Source: an uncultured Acidimicrobiales bacterium (GTDB lineage: Bacteria > Actinomycetota > Acidimicrobiia > Acidimicrobiales > SHLQ01). Taken from it: 64,000 nucleotides of DNA. The translations under genes were made by a program, and so were the position numbers. The DNA lies in the NCBI GenBank assembly GCA_938041035.1, contig CALHYX010000042.1, forward strand, positions 1 to 64,000, written 5' to 3'. Position 1 is the stretch's first letter; every line of letters starts with the position of its first letter. Shown here piece by piece: positions 57,261-64,000 of this stretch. A model generated the notes under the pieces. That model saw only the letters and a list, made by a program, of their open reading frames with translations, was not told where the DNA came from and ran no database searches.

Positions 57261-57979
57261 CAGGCGTCCGCCTTCTCGTCGGCGGCGTCGCCCGCATCAT
57301 CGCCATCGGCGACGTCTTCGCCGTCGGCGACCGCGTCATCGCCATCGGCGTCCGCGGCGACCGGCCGACTGCGCACCCACAGGTCTTCGGCTTCAGGGAT
57401 GGGCTCGAGTTCACCGGTGATGCGCCGAGCGAGCACGACCGCGCCGACGACGGCGATCGTCAGCAGGAGCGCGGTGATCTCAAAGGCGAACACCCAGTCG
57501 GTGAAGAGGCGCTCGCCGAGCTGGTTGACGTCGGGACGATCGGTGGCGATCGGCGCCTCGGCGCCGGGTCGGCCGTTGAGCTCGGTGTCTACACCGAAGT
57601 CGCCAAACCGAGCACTCCACGACCAGTCGGTGAACTCGGTCGCCCCGACGAGCACAGCCATGAGGCCGGCAAACAACAGCAGGCCGATCAGCGGTGCTAC
57701 GAGGCGCTGGCCAACGATGGGGTCGACGTCGAGCCGCTCGGCCTTGTCGACGCCGAGCAACATGATGACGAACAGGAACAAGATGACGATGGCGCCCGCG
57801 TACACCACGACCTGGACGGCGGCGAGGAAGTGGGCGTGCTGCAGGATGAACAGGACCGCCATGCCGAACAACGTCTGCACGAGGAACAGCGCGGCGTGCA
57901 CGGGGTTCTTGGCCATGACGACACCGATGCCGCCGGACAACACGATGACGGCACTGATGAAGAAGACCACGATTTCCAT
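57260..57979 (-). CDS. nuoJ: NADH-quinone oxidoreductase subunit J (copy 2)
   Basis: Membrane subunit, 239 residues, with [54 protein letters not shown] and further helices. The last 35 residues are an acidic Asp/Ala tail ([19 protein letters not shown]). Longer than copy 1 (174 residues). One-base overlap with nuoI and with nuoK. Confidence 0.94.
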   Translation of the reverse strand: MEIVVFFISAVIVLSGGIGVVMAKNPVHAALFLVQTLFGMAVLFILQHAHFLAAVQVVVYAGAIVILFLFVIMLLGVDKAERLDVDPIVGQRLVAPLIGLLLFAGLMAVLVGATEFTDWSWSARFGDFGVDTELNGRPGAEAPIATDRPDVNQLGERLFTDWVFAFEITALLLTIAVVGAVVLARRITGELEPIPEAEDLWVRSRPVAADADGDDAVADGEDVADGDDAGDAADEKADA

Positions 57980-58659
57980 CAGTGGTGACCCCCGTCCGCG
58001 TCGTCGTGATCGTGGTCGTGGTCATGCCCGTGGGCGTCGGGGTCGCCGGCCGCCTCGTCGGTGGTCGCGGTCTCGGCGTGCTGGCCCTTTTCGGGTGCGC
58101 GAACGCCATATCCGAGTTCGCCCGACCAGGCGATCACGTTCTGGTAGTCGACCGCGCCGGACGACGAGGTCGCCCGCATCCACTGCGAGGTCATGAGATC
58201 CTCGCCTTCGCGCCAGTCTTCCCATGGCAGCTGCTGGGGCTTGCCGTCGTCGTCGACGAGGAGCTCGTCCTTGGTGTAAATGGCGTCGGCCCGGTTGGTG
58301 AACGAGAACTCGAAGAGCTTCGATTCGGTGATGGCCTCGGTCGGGCAGGCCTCGACGCACAGATCACAGTGGATACAGCGCAGGTAGTTGATCTCGTAGA
58401 TGAACCCGAAGCGTTCACCGGGCGACACCGGATCGTCCTCGGGGTTGTCCTCGCCGCGCACATAGATGCACTTCGCGGGGCAGACACCGGCGCAGAGTTC
58501 GCAGCCGATGCACTTCTCCATCCCGTCCTCGTACCGGTTGAGCACGTGGCGACCGTGCAAACGGTCGGCCTTGGGGCGCTTCTCTTCGGGGTATTCGGTG
58601 GTGACCCGTTCTTCGCCGAGCTTCTTGAAGGTGACGGCAAAGCCCTCGAGATATCCCAT
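57979..58659 (-). CDS. nuoI: NADH-quinone oxidoreductase subunit I (copy 2) with His/Asp tail
   Basis: Two-cluster 4Fe-4S subunit, 226 residues, with CIGCELCAGVCPAKCIYV and CIHCDLCVEACP. After residue 150 it has an extra region ending in HGHDHDHDHDDADGGHH, a tail that could bind metal ions. ATG 58659 shares one base with the nuoH stop; the longer upstream frame is antisense-like and not conserved. Confidence 0.94.
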   Translation of the reverse strand: MGYLEGFAVTFKKLGEERVTTEYPEEKRPKADRLHGRHVLNRYEDGMEKCIGCELCAGVCPAKCIYVRGEDNPEDDPVSPGERFGFIYEINYLRCIHCDLCVEACPTEAITESKLFEFSFTNRADAIYTKDELLVDDDGKPQQLPWEDWREGEDLMTSQWMRATSSSGAVDYQNVIAWSGELGYGVRAPEKGQHAETATTDEAAGDPDAHGHDHDHDHDDADGGHH

Positions 58660-59891
58660 CAGGTGAACCTCCCGTGTGCGCCTTCGGGGTCCTCTTCGAG
58701 AGCCCGGGCCCGGTCGGCCTTCGCGGTGTTGATCGCGGCGACCAGAAGCGAACCGGCGACGGCGAACACGAGTGCGGTCACCGCGACGATGGCGATGGAG
58801 TTCCAGCCGCGATCGCGCCCGATGCTCTGGGCTCCGAGGAAGAGCACCCAACCGAGCGAAATCGGAATCAGCAGCTTCCAACCGAGGTCCATGAGCTGGT
58901 CATAGCGAAGCCGGGGCAGGGTCGCTCGGAACCACACGAACGTGAAGAGGAACACGAACAGCTTGAGCATGAACCAGAACGTGGGGAAGAACCAGCCGAG
59001 CGAATCGATGAGGATCGGGCCGTTCGGGCCACCGAGGAAGAGGGTGACGATGATCGCCGACATGGTGACGGTGTTCATGAACTCGGCGAGGAAGAACAGG
59101 GCGAAGCGGATCGAGGAGTACTCGGTGTGGAAACCGCCGACGAGTTCCTGTTCGGCTTCGACCAGGTCGAACGGTGGGCGGTTCAGCTCGGCGGTGCCGG
59201 CGATGAGGAACACGAAGAACGGCACCACGCCGGTGGCGAAGAAGTTCCAGTTCACGATGCCGCCCTGCTGGGCCGCAACGATGTCGTGGCTGCTGAGCGA
59301 CTCGGACTGGATCAACACGGCCACGACGGCCAGACCGAGGGCGGCCTCATAGGACACCATTTGGGCCGATGCCCGCACCGATCCGAGCAGCGGGTACTTC
59401 GAGCCCGAACTCCAACCCGCGAGCATGATGCCGTACACGGCGAGCGAGGACATGGCGAGGAACAACAGCACGCCGATCGGTGGATCGGCGACCTGGAGGT
59501 AGGTCTGTTCGCCACCCGGCATCGGCACGACGCCGTTGTTGTTGGTGAAGTCGCCACCGACGGGGACGATTGCGAAGGTGAGGAACGCCGGAATCAGCGA
59601 CAGGTACGGCGCCAGACCGAAGACGAACCGGTCGGCCTTGTTCGGGACGAGGTCCTCTTTGAAGAACAGCTTGATGCCGTCGGCGAGGGTCTGGAGCAGA
59701 CCCCATGGCCCGGCCCGGTTCGGGCCGATGCGGTTCTGGAGGTCACTGACGACCTTGCGTTCGAACCAGACCATGAACAGCACCGACAACATGAGCAGGG
59801 CGAAGGCGATGACGACCTTGCCCAACATGATGGCGAGCGTGTCCCAGCCAAAGTCGCCCACGAGGAGCGGGTCGGCGGCAAACAGCATCAT
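58659..59891 (-). CDS. nuoH: NADH-quinone oxidoreductase subunit H (copy 2)
   Basis: Quinone-channel membrane subunit, 410 residues, with ERKVVSDLQNRIGPNRAGPWGLLQTLADGIKLFFKEDLVP and FDLVEAEQELVGGFHTEYSSIRFALFFLAEF. Here the loop keeps the canonical RIGPNRAG, unlike copy 1. It has a longer C-terminal part than copy 1. ATG 59891 forms an ATGA overlap with nuoG. The open frame runs far upstream within nuoG but is not coding. Confidence 0.94.
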   Translation of the reverse strand: MMLFAADPLLVGDFGWDTLAIMLGKVVIAFALLMLSVLFMVWFERKVVSDLQNRIGPNRAGPWGLLQTLADGIKLFFKEDLVPNKADRFVFGLAPYLSLIPAFLTFAIVPVGGDFTNNNGVVPMPGGEQTYLQVADPPIGVLLFLAMSSLAVYGIMLAGWSSGSKYPLLGSVRASAQMVSYEAALGLAVVAVLIQSESLSSHDIVAAQQGGIVNWNFFATGVVPFFVFLIAGTAELNRPPFDLVEAEQELVGGFHTEYSSIRFALFFLAEFMNTVTMSAIIVTLFLGGPNGPILIDSLGWFFPTFWFMLKLFVFLFTFVWFRATLPRLRYDQLMDLGWKLLIPISLGWVLFLGAQSIGRDRGWNSIAIVAVTALVFAVAGSLLVAAINTAKADRARALEEDPEGAHGRFT

Positions 59892-62386
59892 GCGACCGGC
59901 TCCACTCGTACGTCGTTCACGACGGCGGTGGCGTCGATCAGTTCGTACGGGCGGGCGTCCTCGAGGTGCGACACCATCACCGCGGAACCGCGGGGCACAC
60001 CGGAGTCGCTGAGCACCGAAACGGTGATCGCACCGCGGGCCGAGCTGACCGAAACGTCGGACCCTTCGGCCACGCCGAGCCGTTCGAAGTCGGTCGGGTG
60101 CAACGCAACCTTGGGCGACGGGGAGAGGTGGGCGCTCGACGGGCTGTGGGCCAGGACCGTGCCCTGGTCGTACATGACCCGGCGGGTCACGAGGCGCAAC
60201 GCATACTGGTCGTTGCTCACCGCTTCGAGCGGCGCCGGCGCTTCGAACAACGACGTGCCCTCGACGACGATGCCTTCGACCGCAGCCGCTTCGAGGGCGG
60301 CGGGCGAAACGTCGGCGTAGATCGGCGCCAGGTCGGCCAATTCGGCCCAGACCTGCTCGGGAGATTCCAGTTCGAGGTCGGCGCCGAGCTGAAAAGCGAG
60401 CTCCGCGGCGAGGATCCAGTCGGGGCGGGCGGTGCCCGGCGGCGTGACCATCTGGTTGAGCTGGCTGATCCGACCTTCGAGGTTCGTGAACGAGCCGGCG
60501 TATTCGCCGGGGCCGGCCGCGGCGAGCACGACGTCGGCTGCGGCGGCCGATTCGTGCAGGAACAGATCGACGGCGATCACCGTCGGGGTGTTCTCGAGGG
60601 CCTGGCGGGCGAGGTCGGCGTCGGGGAAGTCGTTGATCGGGTCGGCGGCGAGCAGCACGAGGGTGTCGAGGCGGCCGTCGGCGGCGGCCTGCAGGATCTC
60701 GTGGGTATCGAAGCCGGCTTCGGCGGGCATGGTGGGCCAGGCGGTGGAGAACGAGGACCCGGTTGCCAGAGGCTGGCGGCCGGGAAGGCGACCCGGGGCG
60801 AGCCCCATGTCGAGGGCGCCGTGCACGTTGCCGCGCGTGAGCGCGCTGAGAAAGGCCACGTCGTCGAGGCTCGACAGCGCCACCGCGGCGTCGACCACTG
60901 CGTCTTCGGATTCGGCCGCCGAGGACCGGCCGAGAACGACGGTGACGGGGCCGCCGGCCTTCAGGGTGGCGGCGACCGCGTTCACATCGGCGGCCGCGAC
61001 ACCGGCGATGTCGGACTCGACGACCGAGTCGCCGACCAGGGCGCGAGCCAGCGCACCGGCTTCGCCCGGGCGCGGGTGTAGCGAGTGGGTGGCGTAGCGG
61101 CTGAGGCCCGTGCTGTGCGGCGTCAGCTCGATGAGTTGCACACCGTCTTCGATAACGGCGTGGCGCAGGCGCAGGTAGAGGGCGCCAAGCTGTTCTTTGG
61201 GGTCGGGGCCGACCAGGACGACAGTGCCCCCGGCGGCGCAGGCCCGATCGATGGTGGCGCGAGGCAGACCCAACACCAGGTCGGCGGGGAGACCGTCGCC
61301 GAGTTGGGCGTCGACGTTGTCGCTGCCGAGCACCCCTTTGACGAGCTTGGCCCACATGTACTGGGCCTCGTTCGACAGACGGGCGCCGCCGATGACGCCG
61401 ATGCGATTGGGATCGACATCCTGCAGTGCCTTGGCGCAGCGGCGAAGCGCGGTGGACCAGGGCGCGGTCACGAGTTGATCGCGCTTGGCCGAGCCCATGC
61501 TGGCCTCGGGCCGCACGAGCGGATCGGCGAGACGGTCCTCGTGGTTGAAGGCTTCGAAGCTGAACCGTTCGCGGTCGCTCAGCCAACCCCAGTTCACCGA
61601 GTCGACATCGACCCCGAGGTACCGGAGGACCTTGTTGCGCGACGACTGCACGGTGATGCGGCTACCGACGGAGTCGATGGTGGCCGTCGACTGGACCTCC
61701 TCGAGATCCCAGGGACGGGCCTGGAAGCGGTAGGGCTTGGCCGTGAGTGCGCCGACGGGGCAGATCTGCACGGTGTTGCCCGCGAAGTAGGAGCTGAAGG
61801 GCTCGTCCGGGAACGTGTTGACCTCGGTACCGTTGCCGCGGCCCTGGAAGTGGATCAGCGGGTCGCCGGCCACCTCCTTGGCAAAGCGGGTGCAGCGGTC
61901 GCACAGGATGCAGCGCTCCCGATCGAGGTAGACGTTGTCGCTGATCGCGATCGGCTTTTCGTAGTGCCGTTTCTCTTCGACGAACCGGCTCTCACCCGGG
62001 CCGTAAGCCATCGTCTGATCCTGAAGCGGGCACTCGCCCCCCTTGTCACAGACCGGGCAGTCGAGAGGGTGGTTGATCAACAGGAATTCCAGGACGCCGT
62101 CCTGGGCCTTTTTCGTAACCTCCGACTCGGTCTCGACGACCATGTCGGGCGAACAGGTGATCATGCACGAGGGCTGCAGACCCATGCCGCGGCCGGTGTC
62201 GACCTCGACGAGACACATGCGGCACATACCGACCGGCTTCATCCTCGGGTGATAGCAAAAGCGCGGGATGTACACGCCGTTGCGCTCGCATGCGTCGATC
62301 AGGAGCTCGCCGGGGCGCGCGAGCACTTCGGCACCGTTGACGGTGACGGAAATGCCCTCGATCTCAGTTGATTCGACGTTGGTCAT
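59888..62386 (-). CDS. nuoG: NADH-quinone oxidoreductase subunit G
   Basis: Large iron-sulfur subunit of the NADH arm, 832 residues. N-terminal 2Fe-2S (FCYHPRMKPVGMCRMCLVEVD), the His/Cys 4Fe-4S motif (INHPLDCPVCDKGGECPLQ), a CILCDRCTRFAKE plus ICPVGALT pair, then a degenerate molybdopterin-oxidoreductase domain (WSTALRRCAKALQDV onward) with no cofactor expected. Only NuoG in the window; the first nuo operon lacks one. Confidence 0.95.
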   Translation of the reverse strand: MTNVESTEIEGISVTVNGAEVLARPGELLIDACERNGVYIPRFCYHPRMKPVGMCRMCLVEVDTGRGMGLQPSCMITCSPDMVVETESEVTKKAQDGVLEFLLINHPLDCPVCDKGGECPLQDQTMAYGPGESRFVEEKRHYEKPIAISDNVYLDRERCILCDRCTRFAKEVAGDPLIHFQGRGNGTEVNTFPDEPFSSYFAGNTVQICPVGALTAKPYRFQARPWDLEEVQSTATIDSVGSRITVQSSRNKVLRYLGVDVDSVNWGWLSDRERFSFEAFNHEDRLADPLVRPEASMGSAKRDQLVTAPWSTALRRCAKALQDVDPNRIGVIGGARLSNEAQYMWAKLVKGVLGSDNVDAQLGDGLPADLVLGLPRATIDRACAAGGTVVLVGPDPKEQLGALYLRLRHAVIEDGVQLIELTPHSTGLSRYATHSLHPRPGEAGALARALVGDSVVESDIAGVAAADVNAVAATLKAGGPVTVVLGRSSAAESEDAVVDAAVALSSLDDVAFLSALTRGNVHGALDMGLAPGRLPGRQPLATGSSFSTAWPTMPAEAGFDTHEILQAAADGRLDTLVLLAADPINDFPDADLARQALENTPTVIAVDLFLHESAAAADVVLAAAGPGEYAGSFTNLEGRISQLNQMVTPPGTARPDWILAAELAFQLGADLELESPEQVWAELADLAPIYADVSPAALEAAAVEGIVVEGTSLFEAPAPLEAVSNDQYALRLVTRRVMYDQGTVLAHSPSSAHLSPSPKVALHPTDFERLGVAEGSDVSVSSARGAITVSVLSDSGVPRGSAVMVSHLEDARPYELIDATAVVNDVRVEPVA

Positions 62387-62407
62387 ACCGGAGCGAAATC
62401 TAGTGCG

Positions 62408-63799
62408 TCAGCCGGCCGAGACCGGTATGGAGGCTCGGGCGGTGATCTTGGCCTCGAACTCTGGACGGAAACGACGGAGCGCCGACACGATTGGGGCGAC
62501 CGACGAGGGGCCGAGCGGACAGATGGTGGTCTGCTTCGGTGGGAACGGAACGGCTTCGAGACCCTGGCTCGGGTCGGCGGCCGCCGGGTAGGGACCGGGG
62601 CTGATGTTGTCGGCGACGTCGAGCAGCATGTCGATGTCGCTCGGGCGCCCGTGACCGTCGTAGATGCGGCGCAGAATCTGTTCTTCCCAGGTGGTGCCCT
62701 CGCGACACGGCGTGCACTTGCCGCACGACTCGCGAGCGAAGAATCGAACCACCCGCAGGCAGGCCTGCACCGCGTCGGTCGAGTCGTCCATGATCACGAT
62801 CGCGCCGGAGCCGAGCATCGATCCTGCGGCACCGACCGGCTTGGCCTCGAGCGGCAGGTCGAGATGGTCCTCGAAGAACCACGGTGCCGAACCCCCACCG
62901 GGGATGAACATCTTGAGGTCGTGGCCCTCGCGCATGCCCTGGCAGAAGTTGTCGCCGTAGATGAGGTCGCGGAACGTGGTGACCCCCTGCTCGACCTCAT
63001 AGACACCGGGGCGTTTGACGTGGCCCGACACCGCGAACAAACGGGTACCGGGCGAGGCTTCGCTGCCGTACCGCTTGTAGGCGTCGGCGCCGTTTTCGAG
63101 TATCCACGGCAGGTTCGAGAGCGTCTCGACGTTGTTCACGATGGTCGGCTTGCCGTACAGGCCAATGGCGGCCGGAAAGAACGGCGGCTTGAGCCGGGGC
63201 ATACCACGGCTGCCTTCGAGGCTCTCGATGAGCGCGGTCTCTTCGCCCACGATGTACGCGCCGGCGCCCCAGTGCAGGACGATGTCGACGCTGAAGTCGG
63301 TGTCGAGAATGTTCTTGCCGACGTACCCGGCGGCGTAGGCCTCGTTGAGCGCTTCGGCGATGCGCTCCTGAGCCAGCGCCATCTCGCCGCGCACGTACAG
63401 GAAGCACTGCGACAACCCGAGGGCGTAGCAGGCGATGAGACAACCTTCGATCAGCTGGTGCGGATCGCACTCCATGAGGAGACGGTCCTTGTAGGTGCCC
63501 GGTTCGGATTCATCGCCGTTGACGACGAGGTAGCGGGGCCACACGCCCGGCGGGCAGAACCCCCACTTGATACCGGCGGGGAAACCGGCGCCGCCGCGAC
63601 CGAGCAGGATGGCGTCGCGAACCTCGTCGTGCACCTGGCTCGGCGTCTTGGCCAATGCGGCGCGCAGCCCGACGTAGCCTCCGGTTTCGAGATAGCGGGC
63701 CAGGGTGTGGCCGTCCTCGTGCACGAAGCGCGACGAAACGATCTTGGGACCCTCGTTGTCGACGTAGCCGGCCGCGTGGGCGACGTAGCCATTGCTCAC
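62408..63799 (-). CDS. nuoF: NADH-quinone oxidoreductase subunit F
   Basis: NADH- and FMN-binding subunit, 463 residues. GRGGAGFPAGIKW (nucleotide/FMN loop), NGDESEPGTYKDR, and the 4Fe-4S motif ESCGKCTPCREGT are all present. GTG 63799 has a very strong GAAGGAGAAGG site and a GTGA overlap with nuoE; the few upstream codons are in the nuoE gene. Delivers electrons from NADH to the nuo cluster 2 complex and possibly to the E/F/G-less complex 1. Confidence 0.95.
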   Translation of the reverse strand: MSNGYVAHAAGYVDNEGPKIVSSRFVHEDGHTLARYLETGGYVGLRAALAKTPSQVHDEVRDAILLGRGGAGFPAGIKWGFCPPGVWPRYLVVNGDESEPGTYKDRLLMECDPHQLIEGCLIACYALGLSQCFLYVRGEMALAQERIAEALNEAYAAGYVGKNILDTDFSVDIVLHWGAGAYIVGEETALIESLEGSRGMPRLKPPFFPAAIGLYGKPTIVNNVETLSNLPWILENGADAYKRYGSEASPGTRLFAVSGHVKRPGVYEVEQGVTTFRDLIYGDNFCQGMREGHDLKMFIPGGGSAPWFFEDHLDLPLEAKPVGAAGSMLGSGAIVIMDDSTDAVQACLRVVRFFARESCGKCTPCREGTTWEEQILRRIYDGHGRPSDIDMLLDVADNISPGPYPAAADPSQGLEAVPFPPKQTTICPLGPSSVAPIVSALRRFRPEFEAKITARASIPVSAG

Positions 63800-64000
63800 G
63801 AGCCTTCTCCTTCGGGGGTCGGTGCGGGAAGCCAAACGGGGGCTTCGTTCGCCTGTTCGGGGGGCACGATTCCGGCACTGCGGCCTGTCGGAATGTGCTG
63901 GCGAACCTTGCCGAGCGTGCCGTGGGGCGGAATGTCGGTGCGCGCACCGGAGCGAAGGTCGTCGATGACCTTCTCGGCCTCGTCGAGTTCGATGCGGTGG
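63796..64000 (-). CDS. nuoE: NADH-quinone oxidoreductase subunit E, C-terminal part
   Basis: Partial: the last 67 codons of a gene running off the right edge. The visible end reads ELDEAEKVIDDLRSG and then TDIPPHGTLGKVRQHI, a typical NuoE C-terminus followed by a Pro-rich tail. The cluster order nuoE-F-G-H and the GTGA overlap with nuoF support the call. The 2Fe-2S cysteines lie outside the window. Confidence 0.85.
   Translation of the reverse strand, partial: HRIELDEAEKVIDDLRSGARTDIPPHGTLGKVRQHIPTGRSAGIVPPEQANEAPVWLPAPTPEGEGS

Noticed and set aside
59892..61586. Extension of nuoH copy 2 to a 975-codon protein
   Set aside because: The upstream part is an out-of-frame read of nuoG with Arg/Pro-rich shadow composition; the ATGA junction at 59888-59891 marks the true start.

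Overview
The window is about 64 kb of high-GC chromosomal DNA from a free-living actinobacterium. Three things point to this lineage. The core block is actinobacterial: tRNA-Thr, tRNA-Met, rpmG, tRNA-Trp, secE, nusG, rplK-rplA-rplJ-rplL. There is a surface protein with an LAxTG-type sorting signal, and there are paired dynamin-like GTPases. The class Acidimicrobiia is my best guess from protein style only, not a demonstrated placement. I saw no phage, insertion sequence, plasmid or CRISPR signature, and nearly all the DNA is coding.

Layout. 0-5.4 kb: a translationally coupled glycogen operon on the minus strand (glgX-glgA-glgB). 5.5-10 kb: a carotenoid-cleavage-type oxygenase, an MMPL/RND exporter and its divergent TetR regulator with palindromic operators between them. 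10-13.3 kb: two overlapping GTPases. 13.3-20.7 kb: an acyl-CoA dehydrogenase, a membrane protein, a secreted zinc-dependent phospholipase C-like protein, an FMN/3Fe-4S glutamate-synthase-like enzyme and a Bax-inhibitor-1 protein. 20.9-21.5 kb: a DsbA/FrnE-family oxidoreductase whose first catalytic cysteine codon is an in-frame TGA, so a probable selenoprotein. 21.6-29.5 kb: the ribosomal/transcription block with four tRNAs, an ECF sigma/anti-sigma pair and a degenerate SMC-like membrane ATPase. 29.5-35.4 kb: a GNAT acetyltransferase, YajQ, acetyl-CoA synthetase, MscL, a TetR regulator, a small HTH-like protein and a MidA-type methyltransferase.

The right half is dominated by respiratory complex I. 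One operon (35.4-46.2 kb, minus strand) carries nuoA-B-C-D-H-I-J-K-L-M-N and lacks the NADH-input genes E, F and G. A second, divergent paralogous cluster (51.4-64 kb, running off the window) carries nuoE(partial)-F-G-H-I-J-K-L-M-N. The membrane arm is therefore encoded twice. Between the two lie a sortase-anchored Thr/Pro-rich surface protein, a lipoprotein with seven neocarzinostatin-like repeats and a small membrane protein.

The most notable observation is the TGA in the U/C-P-W-C motif at 20914, followed by a hairpin with a bulged U and a G-rich apical loop at SECIS-like spacing. A second theme is acidic or low-complexity appendages on normally conserved proteins (L10, NusG, NuoL1, NuoL2, NuoM2, NuoJ2, NuoI2, NuoC), several encoded by in-frame tandem repeats.
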